A DNA stretch of 21,158 nucleotides, from the NCBI GenBank assembly GCA_964058845.1, contig CAXKVR010000832.1:1-21158 (forward strand), in the 5' to 3' direction. Source of the DNA: Carex sylvatica (lineage: Eukaryota; Streptophyta; Magnoliopsida; Poales; Cyperaceae). Positions 1 to 9,845 of this stretch are shown here, one piece after another. Positions within the stretch are counted from its first letter, which is position 1. Each line of letters starts with the position of its first letter. The notes under the pieces were generated by a model. It did not search any database, was not told the DNA's origin, and worked only from the letters and a program-made list of their open reading frames with translations. Made by a program: the position numbers and the translations under genes.

Positions 1-66
1 GGTCAGGATCTCATTAGAATAGGCAAATAAAATCCGTACTATTGAAGAGCTAGGATCCAACACTTC

Positions 67-266
67 GGAGTAGGTTCGATACCCATTGAACCTACTTTGG
101 TTCGATGGATGATTTGGGCATCAAATTGCATCAAGATTTGTGCACTGCATATTATAATCCATATGAATTTTTATCAATTTCTGTGCGCATAGATCTTAAT
201 GCTAATTGTACGATAATAGAGCTAATTGAACCTAAAAATAGATTCAATGAACATCGAACCTACTCC
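67..266. mobile_element. Small MITE-like element with ~28-bp terminal inverted repeats
   Basis: The left end (67-95) reads GGAGTAGGTTCGAT then a CATTGAACCTA-like run. The reverse complement of 239-266 begins with the same 14 bases and continues with CATTGAATCTA. The two ends match as inverted repeats over about 28 bp and enclose about 145 bp with no credible coding content. Size and structure fit a non-autonomous DNA transposon. I cannot see a clean target-site duplication, so the superfamily is not assigned. A related locus at 4170-4340 lacks this segment, which supports insertion. Confidence 0.6.
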
Positions 267-298
267 TATCTCAGAATCCAAACCTAGTTTAAATTATC

Positions 299-405
299 AA
301 TAGTAAATGCTTTGTCATGTCCCCTAAACATGGGCTTTCTTTTTTAAAAGGTGATCTTTTGTTCAATGAGTTATGACTAATGTGACTCCAATCTTTCCCT
401 GAATT
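299..405. repeat. Dispersed repeat, copy A (partner at 4231-4340)
   Basis: This segment and 4231-4340 share, in the same orientation, an AAATGCT...CCCCTAAACA-GGGCTT core, then a T/A-rich run, GGTGATC, and CTCCAATCTT...GAATTG. The alignment needs only small gaps. The match probably continues on the left: 1-18 (GGTCAGGATCTCATTAG) resembles a GGTCCAGATCTTCATTAG stretch near 4181-4198. The family is not recognised and neither copy codes for protein. Confidence 0.7.
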
Positions 406-421
406 GACAACACATTACATG

Positions 422-439
422 ATTATTATTATTATTATT
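422..439. repeat. (ATT)n microsatellite
   Basis: About six consecutive ATT units lie in AT-rich intergenic DNA. Confidence 0.85.
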
Positions 440-643
440 TTCATAAGACTAAATTTGTTAGTCTTTGTGATATGTCTGAGAACATCTTCTTTAGTGTTGA
501 TCTCATTGTTTTTTTAATTAGTAGTTGTAAATACTAACTAACAATTTCATTGATAATAAATATAATTACAATGGATCAAATGACCGTAATTTTTAAATTT
601 ACTCTTTTATTCTCATAAAATCTAATTTAGTATTCTAATCTTC

Positions 644-1040
644 ATCTCGCTCCACGACCAGATCTTATTTTTCGACTGCCACCGCACTCCGACAACGACC
701 GGATCTACTCACCGTCGCAACTCAATCGAGATGTTAATCACCCTAACGCTATCTCGCTCCACAACCGGATCCGCTTCTTCGACCACCGCCACGCTCCGAC
801 GACAACCAAATCTACTCACTGTTGTGTTTCTATGTAGATATGAACTCTACGTACGCTCCGAGCTCCAACGATACCACACTCTCGGCTCCGATCAACTCAG
901 TAGGCTCCGGTTCCTCCCCTCTCTTATTCTTCTCTCCGCTCAAGAAGGTAGAACCAAGAGAGAGGGAAGAGATTGTGTCAAGAATGAAAACTACAATGAA
1001 TAGTGAAGTTGAAGAGAGGGAGGAGAAATTGGGATGAGGC
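644..1040. repeat. GC-richer island with ~107-bp tandem duplication and purine-rich tail
   Basis: The segment starting at 644 (ATCTCGCTCCAC, then CGACTGCCACCG...CTCCGAC and GGATCTACTCAC) recurs from 751 with about 80% identity, giving a period near 107 bp. It is followed by GAGAGGGAGGAG-type purine runs, and a CAAACCCTAG motif falls near 1049-1058. Base composition is clearly richer in GC than the surroundings. Short overlapping reading frames exist (731-1003, 822-1037) but in different frames, are low-complexity, and resemble no family I know. It may be a decayed gene leader or transposon-captured sequence. Confidence 0.5.
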
Positions 1041-1256
1041 GGCTGTCTCCAAACCCTAGATCGCTAAAATTCACCTTATTTGACTTTCCAGCGAAAGAGC
1101 ATTGATCCTCATTTAATTAGCTTCTTTAGTCGCTTAATCATTTTGAACATTGATTTTTTAGTAGTGATTAAGGTCACCTTCTTTTACTCGAAATATAACC
1201 TCCTGCTGGGGTTTTTAAGGGTCAGTTCCAAAAAGAGGTACGAGGAGAGGGAGGAA

Positions 1257-1380
1257 GGAAGTAAAGGTGAATTGAAGAGTGATTAGATCTGTCTGTAGCT
1301 GGTTACTTGATCCATAACCATAAAATTTGGAAGTGAGCGGATGTGAAGAGGGAAGTAAAAGGAAGCGGAGGTGAATTGAG
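1257..1380. repeat. Direct repeat of GGAAGTAAA / GGTGAATTGAG-type sequence
   Basis: GGAAGTAAAGGTGAATTGA at about 1257-1275 recurs at about 1351-1380 as GGAAGTAAAAGG, six extra bases, then AGGTGAATTGAG. This looks like a small local duplication in the tail of the GC-richer island. No gene is visible. Confidence 0.45.
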
Positions 1381-1424
1381 ATTCTAAAATTGATTGTAGG
1401 TCGAGACCACCTTCATAATTGTCA
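1381..1424. repeat. Dispersed repeat, copy A (partner at 6057-6101)
   Basis: ATTCTAAAATTGATTGTAGG followed by TCGAGACCACCTT...ATTGTCA matches 6057-6101 in the same orientation with few differences. Both copies are followed by sequence containing GTGTCGTGT or GTGTCGGCGTGTC motifs. This suggests two fragments of one transposon family, which I do not recognise. Confidence 0.55.
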
Positions 1425-1439
1425 CTGCTCGGACCTAAA

Positions 1440-2690
1440 TAGGCGTGTCGGCGTGTCCTGTGTGATAATTCGACACGACATTGATAGCTTCTTTCTAAGA
1501 GCATGTAGATTTGAGTAACGAGCTAGGAATTGAAAATTTGTATCATACGACATGGTTATCTTCTGACACGATCGAACAAATTAAGTTAAAGAAAATGTAA
1601 AAAAACAAAAATATGTGACATCAATACTATATTTGTATAAGCTTGAAAGGAAATTTAGAAAATTATATAGTAATATATCTCTCTCTAAAACTGAGTGGTA
1701 CGTCATTTGTTTCAGACAAATTGGATGACCTTAGCTCCAAACAGCTTGATTTCAAATGATGAATCTAAATTATTAAAACTGATTTTATAAATTTACTTCA
1801 CAAGTTAATTAACTTATATGCAAAATTTATAAAAATTCTAATTAATTTAGTATGAAATCAAGAGGTCAAAAATAGATGCTTTATAAGTTAATTTTAATGC
1901 TATTATTTTTTCATCATTTCTTTTACCGCTTGTTTTATTTGTTATGATAAAAATATTTAAAAGTGTCGATAATAGGGATATATATATACTTTCGAAAATA
2001 ATAATTTTCATTGGCTTACTCTGATGATCTGTACTAACAAATAAATTATTTTTGATTAATTAAAGAGAAAAATTACTGGACAAGTGGACTTAATTTACAG
2101 CTCATCAAATTCTCCAATTAGCTTACAAGTGGAAAATTTATTTATATATACTAATTAATTTGTTCCAACGACCTAATCGCATAACAGCACCCGTTGTTCA
2201 ATGCAAATGTTAGCAATTTATGAAGAGAAGGGTTCAAAGGATTCATATTTTTGTGGCTTTATTATGTCTTTATTTTTATTTTTTAATAACAAAATTTCTA
2301 AAATTTATTTGTCAAAATAAAACCGCTGAATATGATATTTTTCTTTACATATACATACAAGAATTATAACTTTTCAATTTTAGTTTTACATAAATCAATA
2401 AGTAGAAAAATAAATGTTCAAAAATTGTCTACATGCATTGGTGCATTTTTGTAAGCACTTGATGCTAATCAAAATAATATGAGAATGTTGTATTCATTTA
2501 CATATGCATAAAGAAAATCACATATATCCAATTTAATAATATTATAGTTCTAAACATAAAAATATGATTATAACAAAAAATAGAGACATTTAAACCCTCA
2601 ACAATTATGAATTTGACATAGAAGTTGATAAATATAATTGCTCAAAAAGGCCAAAGAAAGAATAATAGTATTCTAATAGTGTCTTCCTTC
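1440..2690. other. AT-rich intergenic DNA, nothing recognised
   Basis: Reading both strands I find only short, chance-length frames, poly-A/T runs and isolated CGACACGAC-type motifs (1471-1480, 1552-1574). No gene, RNA or element ends could be supported here. Confidence 0.5.
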
Positions 2691-2768
2691 GTTTGTTCGC
2701 TGATCCTAAGACACGGCATGTTGCCGTTTCTTGATTTCCTGCACTGTCGCCTCTGAGCTGCAATCAAC

Positions 2769-2781
2769 GGCTCTGATACCA
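2769..2781 (-). other. LTR retrotransposon primer binding site (tRNA-iMet)
   Basis: On the minus strand this reads TGGTATCAGAGCC, the exact complement of the 3' end (including CCA) of plant initiator methionine tRNA. That is the usual minus-strand priming site of plant Copia elements. About 80 bp of internal leader follow on the minus strand (2690-2768). No gag or pol sequence follows, so the element is truncated. Confidence 0.85.
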
Positions 2782-2783
2782 CT

Positions 2784-3150
2784 TTTACAACACACACAAT
2801 TATGCATGTACATTATTTTGTGTGTTATATATGTAAAACACACAATTAATTTTAATTTGAGATGTTGCTTGTAATGAAATGTTGTTTGTAATACATTTTC
2901 TTGATTTTCTCTGATTTCCAATTACAAAATATTGAAAGTTGCTCTGATCTTTCATTAGATTTTCATTAGATGATACCAATAAATGAATACAAAAGCATAT
3001 TTTTTATGGAACAATTACAAAATATTGTAGCTTATAAATAGGCAGCACTATCACACATATTTAAATTTCATGCAGACAATATCACATCTTTTGTATGGAA
3101 ACTAATTTGGTAATTCATACATCTGTGTTGGTACTCGTCACCAATTTTAT
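2784..3150 (-). mobile_element. Degenerate Copia-type LTR (5' LTR of a truncated element)
   Basis: The LTR lies directly upstream, on the minus strand, of the primer binding site at 2769-2781. It contains a TATA-like stretch, CTATTTATAAG on the minus strand near 3029-3039, typical of Copia LTR promoters. The expected terminal CA is not preserved at the junction, where the minus strand reads GTTGTAAAAG before the PBS. The outer end is unclear and is set only approximately. The internal region and the second LTR are absent from the window, so this is an old, deleted insertion. Confidence 0.6.
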
Positions 3151-3194
3151 GTTTTCATATTTTTGTTTTAGTTTAAAACCTCAAGGATCAGATT

Positions 3195-3413
3195 AGGAGC
3201 AGAGTCAGAGTTTCAAATTATGAGAATCACACGTGAATGAGAATCAATTATATAAAAATTTAGGTATGATATACGTGAATCAGAGTTTCAAATTTTACAG
3301 CACTCGTAATATTTTAATCTGAACTATATAGAAAATTACATATAACTATATTAATTTTAAAAATAAATGAGATAAATTGAACTCTATTCCTTGAACCTCA
3401 ATTCACCTCTGGC
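3195..3413. mobile_element. hAT-like MITE relic (related to 5166-5278)
   Basis: The left end reads GGAGCAGAGTCAGAG and the right end CACCTCTGGC, resembling the CAG(A/G)GGCGGA-type termini of plant non-autonomous hAT elements. The segment from about 3287 (TTTTACAGCACTCGTAATAT) through AACTATATAGAAAATTACATA and AATTGAACTCTATTCC aligns with 5193-5278. No target-site duplication was identified. Confidence 0.4.
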
Positions 3414-4230
3414 TAAGATAATGCTCCAGAACAAGAGATTGTATATTTAAAAATCAGTTGACTAATTCTGTGTGGATATTTGAAATTAAAATATATGATT
3501 GACCTGACTTTTATTATATTATAAAAAAAAACTAACACAACTATAATAGTCTCATTTTTTTTTCCTTCTAAATGTTATTTATAAGTATTGTCATGCTTTA
3601 GTTAGTTCTTAGCATTGTAATATTTAATTTTTAGTTAGTTCTTAAACTATTAATTTGCTAAATGAAATTAAAAGAATTTCAAGGCTTGATGGTTTTGCTA
3701 AGTTAGGATAAGTATTGATACACTGTTTAAACTCCTAGCAAATTAATTCCACAAATCATTAATTAGATGGACCCAGATAAAAAATCTGAATCTATCAATA
3801 ATGATTTAAAAATTGACAGGAGGAAAACATTTTTTTTTTCTTTTGAGATGAACAGGTCGAAAACACAACCAAAACCATAATGAGAGAGCCAACAGTTAAA
3901 TTATTTTTTTATAATTTTTTTTTTTAGTGTGAGGCTATGGTACTATGCATATTGTGGATTGGTTCATACTATAAATTAATATTTTTGTATTTAAAATTTA
4001 AATAATTGATCTGAATCTTTAATTCGACATAATTGCTATATGATGAAGTTCATACTTGTAAACTATATTGTATATTTTTTAGAATTTTTATCTATTTTTC
4101 AAATATCCCATCCGTATTCGATCCGTTTGCACTCCTAGGTATGCGTCAGTCTTGATTTAGACTGTCTGATTTGAAATAAATGGTCCAGATCTTCATTAGG
4201 ATATTCCAAAACATGGTTGTTAAGTTCCCC

Positions 4231-4340
4231 ATAGCAAATGCTGCGTGTCAATGTCCCCCTAAACAAGGGCTTCTTTTTTTAAAAAAGGTGATCATTCCTT
4301 CAACAAGTAATGGCTCCAATCTTGTTTAGAATTGGAGTAA
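4231..4340. repeat. Dispersed repeat, copy B (partner at 299-405)
   Basis: Matches 299-405 through the AAATGCT...GTCCCC-CTAAACA-GGGCTT core, the T/A run, GGTGATC and GGCTCCAATCTT. The spacing between the upstream GGTCCAGATCTTCATTAG motif and this core is about 40 bp here, against more than 250 bp in copy A. Copy A carries the 67-266 insertion in between. Confidence 0.65.
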
Positions 4341-4393
4341 CATTGAATATGAAATTCAGCAAATTTTCTTTAACCAACTATACATTAGCATCA

Positions 4394-4450
4394 TGAGCGG
4401 AATCAGATTTTCTGACTATAGGGGTCAATCAGGACCACTATAATAGAGCG
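4394..4450. mobile_element. Possible 5' end of a MITE of the same group
   Basis: GAGCGGAATCAGATTTTCTG followed by AGGGGTCAATCAGGACC resembles the GGAGCGGAGTCAGA-type terminus seen in the hAT-like elements of this window. No matching right end is evident nearby. The GAGTCAATTGACCCC segment at 5261-5275 could be its partner if later insertions separated them. Confidence 0.25.
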
Positions 4451-5165
4451 TTGAAAAGTTTATGATTCAAAGCTCTATTCACCCAAAGAGAATCTAAGCC
4501 CTTCATTGAATATATCTCAGCCACTCATCAAAAGCATATTTCAATCTCAGCCTTTAATTAAAAAATTTGATTTTATGTATTTGTTTCATGTTGTCAAATG
4601 TGTAGAAGTCAAAATTTAGTTACCATACTCGCCGCATGAAGATCTACATAGAAATTGTTTCATTTAAGACTCCTCTTTTTCTGCGCGTCTTGATTTCTTT
4701 CCCGTGGCCTCTTTTTATATTATTTGGTTGCCCATCTTCTCCATTTGCTGAGTCAATCAGTTTCTCCATTTTCAACAATTTCTTGTGTTTTGTAATTAAT
4801 TTCAATACTCTTTCTACTGCTACAAAAATTATCATAATTAGTTTAAAAATGTATAATCAATTATTTTTGCATATTTTTAGAACCAAACACTTCTTGTTTG
4901 CTCTCATTATTAACTAATACATCATCAATGCAGTAAGAAAAATTTGATATTTATTTTAGAGTTATTTACAATTAATTATTTTCACTAAAATTAATTGCTG
5001 ACAATAAAGGCAAATAATATATTATCAAACTTTAAAGCTATTGTTTTCTTTTATTATTGACTAATACATAATGAAAAATAAAATAAAATTAATCACATCT
5101 AAATAAAACAATCATAATAATATTTTAATTTCCGTTGCAACGCACAGACACTTAACTAGTTATAA

Positions 5166-5278
5166 AAAAAATTATGCTACAAATGAGAGTCAATTTTACA
5201 ATACCCGTAGTATTTTACTCTAGATTACATAGAAAACCGTATACACATACAAGAAATAGAGTCAATTGACCCCATTAG
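5166..5278. mobile_element. Fragment of hAT-like MITE (3' portion)
   Basis: It aligns with the 3' half of 3195-3413 through TTTTACAATACCCGTAGTAT, TTACATAGAAAACCGTATA and GTCAATTGACCCC. Only the distal part is present. It ends where the Stowaway-like element at 5284 begins. Confidence 0.4.
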
Positions 5279-5283
5279 ATCTT

Positions 5284-5540
5284 ACTCCCTCCGCCTTTGA
5301 TCAGCATAGAACAATTTTTCACGTAAAGATGTATTTCAGAATTAATGTTTTATTTTTTTAAAAAAAGGATAGGAGAAAAAATGGAGCATAAGCATGATCG
5401 GAGCTGATCGAAGAGAGTTACTTGTTTTATTATCAAAAAAAATTGAGAGAAAAGAGAGAGACGGATGAGAGAAGAGACGGACATTGTGTATAAATTTATG
5501 GTTTTTGTTTCCTTCAAATCAAAGCGTAGAGGTGGTGAAC
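5284..5540. mobile_element. Stowaway-like MITE (degenerate)
   Basis: The left end reads TACTCCCTCCGCCTTTGAT, close to the known Stowaway (Tc1/mariner group) terminus CTCCCTCCGT next to a TA dinucleotide. Near the right limit, CAAAGCGTAGAGG is a weak inverted match to it. The interior has GAGAGA-rich sequence and no open reading frame. The right boundary and the TA duplication are not preserved. Confidence 0.45.
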
Positions 5541-6056
5541 GCTAACAATATCTCATTTATTAATTTATTTTCCCTCCTTTCCATTACACAATTTGTTGTG
5601 GAACAACTTAACTTCTAAGCCATTTAAAAAAATTGATTTCTAATTTTGCCTTTTAGGTTTAACATTTTGTGAACCCGATAACATAAAATGCACCAATACA
5701 AATGTTCAAATTGTAATCATACAGTAGTGCATTATTACCAAATAATATAATTTTAGAATGCATACTGATTTTGTCGTTTGTAGTGAGTAAATCTTTAAAC
5801 TCCATTAACATTTTATGAACAATTTTTATCTTTATTAGTCATACTTTATTTAATTTAATTTTGTTATGTTTTCGATTATAAATAGTATTTTTATGTCCCA
5901 TCTTCTCTACCTTTAAAAAATAAAATAAAAAATTATTAGAGACTCCACATCTTCTCAGACTCATGAATCAGATGGCTCATATTGAAGTATAGAATTGCTT
6001 TCCTAATTTTTTAAATTGATACATTTTAATAAATTTATGAAATAAGGAGGCTAATA

Positions 6057-6101
6057 ATTGTAAAAATTAATGGTAGGCCGAGACCACCTTTATCATTGTC
6101 A
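6057..6101. repeat. Dispersed repeat, copy B (partner at 1381-1424)
   Basis: TAAAAATTAATGGTAGGCCG then AGACCACCTTTATCATTGTCA matches the copy at 1381-1424. It is followed by GTTGTGTCGTGT near 6133-6144. Confidence 0.55.
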
Positions 6102-6204
6102 GTTCGTCGCTACTCGCACTGGGTCCCAGAAGGTTGTGTCGTGTAAAATAAAGTAAAAGAAAATTTATTAATAATGGCATGACCTAGTACAATGCAGCGA
6201 CAAA

Positions 6205-6440
6205 TGAATTATTCGGGTTCAGTTTCGTAAGATTAAAAATTCGTGATTCAAAAATAATTTGAGTATAATTTGAAATTGATTCGGAATTATTCGGATCAAA
6301 AATCTCAGTCCTGTAAGGGAGCAAAAAAAAAAAAACCAAAAAAAATAATTGTTCTTGAAAAAATTCGGAAAAATTCGTGAAAAATTTTAAAATTCGGAAA
6401 AAGTTCGTAAAATTTGAGAATTATTCGGGTAAAAGTTTTG
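6205..6440. repeat. AATTATTCGG-rich repeat, left arm of inverted pair
   Basis: It contains repeated AATTATTCGG, AATTCGTGA and AATTCGGAAAAA motifs. From about 6252 to 6383 it aligns, at roughly 75% identity by eye, with the reverse complement of the right arm at 8620-8860: both arms carry GATTC(G/A)GAATTAT(T/C)CGGATCA, a GAGCAAAAAA run and a TTCT(T/G)GAAAAAATTC block. Such motif-rich termini occur in several plant DNA transposons, but no family is assigned. Confidence 0.6.
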
Positions 6441-6670
6441 CGTGCAAGATAGTTTGTAAAACTTTTTTTGAATAAAAATTAGAGGTCAAGTCACCTAACT
6501 ATTTAATACCCTTGTTACAACAAGATAGTTCGTAAAACTTTGCATGACATTTGTAACTTTACAATTTTGATATATAGGCTGCTAAGCATTTCTAAAAATA
6601 TAAAACCTTCATAACTTTGCCAAAAAAAACAAATGCTTTTTTTTCCTGATTTCCATCTCTCTTGTAAAGA

Positions 6671-6927
6671 CAGGGGCAGATTTATAATTTATGTTAGAGT
6701 ATGACATGAATTGAGTTTAAAAAATTTATCGGATTTTCAATCAATTAACTAATAGAATACTAAATAAAAAAATAACAAAAAGAGTTTCTTACATAATTAA
6801 AAATAACAAAATAGTATTCTTTTACATGTTAACAATAACGAAAACGACTGGTAGTCAAAATTAATTTCGAAATAGACAAAATTAAGCATGTAATCAAAAT
6901 TAATATACACTGCATCTGCTGCCCCTG
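6671..6927. mobile_element. hAT-type MITE, copy 1
   Basis: The ends are CAGGGGCAG...CTGCCCCTG (6671-6679 and 6919-6927), a perfect 9-bp inverted repeat. The interior TTAACTAATAGAATACTAAA matches TTAACTAATTGAATACTCAA of the element at 9506-9845, so both belong to one family. The flanks TGTAAAGA (6663-6670) and TGTGGAGG (6928-6935) agree at five of eight positions and could be a decayed 8-bp target-site duplication. It is non-coding. Confidence 0.7.
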
Positions 6928-6955
6928 TGTGGAGGAAATTGGAAACAAATCTACT

Positions 6956-7097
6956 GTGATTCTTGAGAATCACAGGACTCTGCATATAAAACAAATCTAC
7001 TGTGCATATAAAACAACAGATTTTGAGATTTGTGTATTTAAAAAACTAGAGAGTTGGATTTAAACAAGCAGGGTCATGTGATTCTTTTGAGAATCAC
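6956..7097. repeat. Pair of near-identical short palindromes
   Basis: GTGATTCTTGAGAATCAC (6956-6973) is an 8-bp inverted repeat around a 2-bp centre. The same arms recur at 7078-7097 around TTTG. The copies lie about 120 bp apart in otherwise featureless DNA. Confidence 0.6.
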
Positions 7098-7099
7098 AA

Positions 7100-7990
7100 C
7101 AGATTTATTTCTATATGGTAGATATTCACATAAGAACTGTAATGCTATTTGCATGTGACACAATTTCTAATTTAGTATCTTTTGGAAAATACTTCATAAT
7201 TATTTGCAATTACTTAAGTATTACTTTCACATTTGCAAAATATATATCAACATATAGATTCACTACTCATTATCAATTCACATCGCTATAATATGTTTTA
7301 TTGATATTCTATCAAAAATGTTTGTGTTTGAAGGTTTCTAAGACAAGCCAACTTAGCCAAGTCATCAAATATATTCAATCTTTCAACCAACTATTAATTA
7401 TTATTAAATTTAATCGTACAACTATAAATTATTTAACTTTTTACCAACCATTGTAAACTCTTTAGTCGTACGGTTAAAAATTATTTAACATTTTACTAAT
7501 CGAATCTACGAAATGAATTATTTTATTATGTGATCATATATCCAAAATTCTATATATTTTTTTTATGTCGCGTTATATTTAATAGCATTCATAGAATGTC
7601 TCAATTTATAAATTAATAATTTCATGCAATACATATTTTTATTTATGATGTAAAGTTTAAATAATAGTTTTTCCTTGTACTAAAAGAAATAAAAAATTAA
7701 AATTATATCCAGATAATCTGAAACAGAGACAAATTTATATGCATAAATTGTGAACACTAATACTTAAATTCAGGGGCAGAAGTAGGATGAGGGAAAACCG
7801 GAAAAGTGTAAACAACTCCTATAAATTAAAATTTTTTAGTTTTGTCTTTAGAAAATTTAATTGTCGCACAAAATTATAATATTAGCTCCCCTCCCTTCCT
7901 CTATCTGATTTTTCTTTTTTTTAAAATTTGGAAGATCCCACCGATTTCCATTCAACATAAAAATCAAATACAAAGTTATAATTCAGTGTA
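7100..7990. other. AT-rich intergenic DNA with possible MITE fragment
   Basis: No gene is seen. At 7771-7789 the sequence CAGGGGCAGAAGTAGGATG resembles the left end of the hAT-type MITE family in this window, and GCTCCCCTCCC near 7886-7896 could be a decayed right end. The rest is AT-rich and unclassified. Confidence 0.35.
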
Positions 7991-7997
7991 CCAACAT

Positions 7998-8607
7998 ACT
8001 GGTATATTAACAATATAGAATATTAATTATATAATTATATATTAATAATAATTATTAATAATAAGATACTAATTATATAATATTAATATATTAATAATAA
8101 CTATAATATATTGTAATATTATTATAATAATTATTTAATATATTAACAATATAACGTATTAATTATATAATTACATATTAATAATAATTATGAATAAGAA
8201 AATATTAATTATAAAATATTAATATATTATAATATTATTATAACAATTATTTAATATATTAAAAATATGGGATATTAATTATATAATTATATATTAATAA
8301 TAATTATTAATAATAAGATACTAATTATATAATATTAATATATTAATGATAACTATAAAATATTATAATAATTTTTATAATAATTATTTAATATATTAAA
8401 AACATAACATATTAATTATATAGTTATATATCGTTAATAAGATACTAATTACACAATATTAATATATTAATAATAACTATAATATATTACAATATTATAT
8501 AATAATTATTTAATATATTAACAATATAACATAATAATTATATAATTATTTATTAATAATAATTATTAATTAAAGGATATTAATTATATAATTATATACA
8601 AATTAAA
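7998..8607. repeat. Extremely AT-rich tandem minisatellite (about five units of 116-137 bp)
   Basis: The segment is almost pure A/T, built from ATTAATTATATAATTATATA, TTAATAATAATTATTAATAA and TTAATATATTAA(C/A)AATAT blocks. The block TTAATATATT recurs at 8135, 8251, 8388 and 8510, spacings of 116, 137 and 122 bp. A related start is at about 8003. Each unit is itself full of short inverted repeats able to form hairpins. It abuts the right arm of the inverted repeat at 8620-8860. Confidence 0.8.
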
Positions 8608-8619
8608 TCCGAATTTTTT

Positions 8620-8860
8620 TTAGTGATGCCGAACCGAATGCTGAATTATTCGGTTAATGGAACTTTGACCGAATTAAACCCGAATAATTCGTGAATTTTA
8701 TGAATTTTTTCCAGAACATTTTTTTTAGTTTTTAGTTTTTTGCTCTCTGGCAGGATTAAGATCTCTGATCCGGATAATTCTGAATCATTTTCGAATTATA
8801 CCTGAATTATTCCCGAATAATTTTTGTTCCTGATAATTCGGAAATAAAAACTGTTCTCGA
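8620..8860. repeat. AATTATTCGG-rich repeat, right arm of inverted pair
   Basis: This is the reverse-complement counterpart of 6205-6440. It contains CCGAATAATTC, GAATTATTCGG and GGATAATTCTGAATC motifs on the plus strand. The arms are separated by about 2.2 kb holding one MITE, AT-rich DNA and the minisatellite. Whether the arms are the ends of a single element or two opposed copies of one repeat cannot be told from the sequence. Confidence 0.6.
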
Positions 8861-8869
8861 ATAATAGTA

Positions 8870-9500
8870 TTCGTCTTGTTCCTGTATGTGATCTCTCGGA
8901 TCCACTTCGCTGAATTGAATCTGTAAATAATTAATTTGTCACTATGGTAATTACTAACTACAAACAACTCCATCTGAATTCTACGATTCCGCTCTTTCTT
9001 AAGTTTTCCTCCCTAAAACAACTTGTGCAAACCTAAATAATTGTTTTTATATAAATTGTAAGCTACAATTTTAGAATATTAACACCTGTTCTCCGACAGG
9101 TCGAACCCAAAAGGCCAAGAACCAACATGTTATTTCCTTACATTAAAAAAATAAATAAAACATGTGCATGGCATCTTGTTTCAACAACCCGACACAGCAC
9201 AACATGGTTGGCTTCCGCCACAGTAGATCCCAATAAAAATAATACCCCGACAAGTGGGTCCGGGAGATCACATGCAGGAAAAAGACGAAGGAGCCTCACT
9301 GCATTAGTGACGAACCCAACAACACCTACACAGTGAGACAAGAGCGGACCACACAGCCTGAGAACCTCTTCTGCGTCGATCTATCAAATATCTATTAGTC
9401 TAATCAAGTCTGTGATCTGTGCTGGATCAGTGCTTCTGTACCCGCTTTTTGTTCTTATTTGGTCCCATCACGCGCCTAAAAGCTCCAAATTCATATCATC
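8870..9500. other. Intergenic DNA with a slightly GC-richer stretch, unclassified
   Basis: From about 9090 to 9480 the base composition is more balanced than around it. Two overlapping antisense frames of under 70 codons are open (9127-9336 plus, 9138-9341 minus). Neither resembles a known protein and no splice-supported extension is evident. It could be an old transposon or a non-coding transcript. Confidence 0.3.
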
Positions 9501-9505
9501 GTATT

Positions 9506-9845
9506 CAGAAGCGGAGCCAGAATTTTCGTTAAAAAATAAATTTTTTTATTAAATCAAATTTGAATAATTTATCAGATTTAAATTTATTAACTAATTGAAT
9601 ACTCAATAAAAAACAATACTTTGACTTATATATTTCAATATTATGACTTATAATTGCTAATGTTGAACTTATAATTCTAATTATCAATTATAATTTAAGA
9701 AATTGATTTTAATTTTAATACTAAATTTAATATGAATTGCAAATCAAACGTTCAGAGAAGGACAACATCGATCGGTATCGATAAATCACCACTAAAACTT
9801 GAAATCCAGGTCTCCCCCTCCCGGTATATGCTGGGTCCACCCCTG
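9506..9845. mobile_element. hAT-type MITE, copy 2, with 8-bp target-site duplication
   Basis: The left terminus CAGAAGCGGAGCCAGAATTT pairs with the right terminus, which on the minus strand reads CAGGGGTGGACCCAGCATAT. It is flanked by ATCGTATT (9498-9505) and ATCATATT (9846-9853), an 8-bp duplication with one mismatch as expected of hAT transposition. The 340-bp interior has no transposase. It shares interior sequence with 6671-6927. Confidence 0.82.

Noticed and set aside
105..287. 60-codon open frame
   Set aside because: It overlaps the inverted-repeat element at 67-266, has no recognisable domain and is of chance length.
731..1037. Two overlapping 70-90 codon frames
   Set aside because: They are in different frames across a tandem duplication, low-complexity, and without family resemblance; treated as a repeat island instead.
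4636..4917. 93-codon plus-strand frame and an opposing 63-codon minus-strand frame
   Set aside because: The plus frame is Phe/Ile-rich as expected from T-rich DNA. The minus frame is charged but unrecognised. There are no splice-supported extensions.
7998..8607. CRISPR array or replication origin
   Set aside because: Regular spacing is that of a degenerate AT minisatellite: units are contiguous without unique spacers, and nothing points to an origin beyond base composition.
9127..9341. Antisense pair of 67-69 codon frames
   Set aside because: Mutually overlapping frames in a GC-richer patch, no family match, no evidence of which strand, if any, codes.
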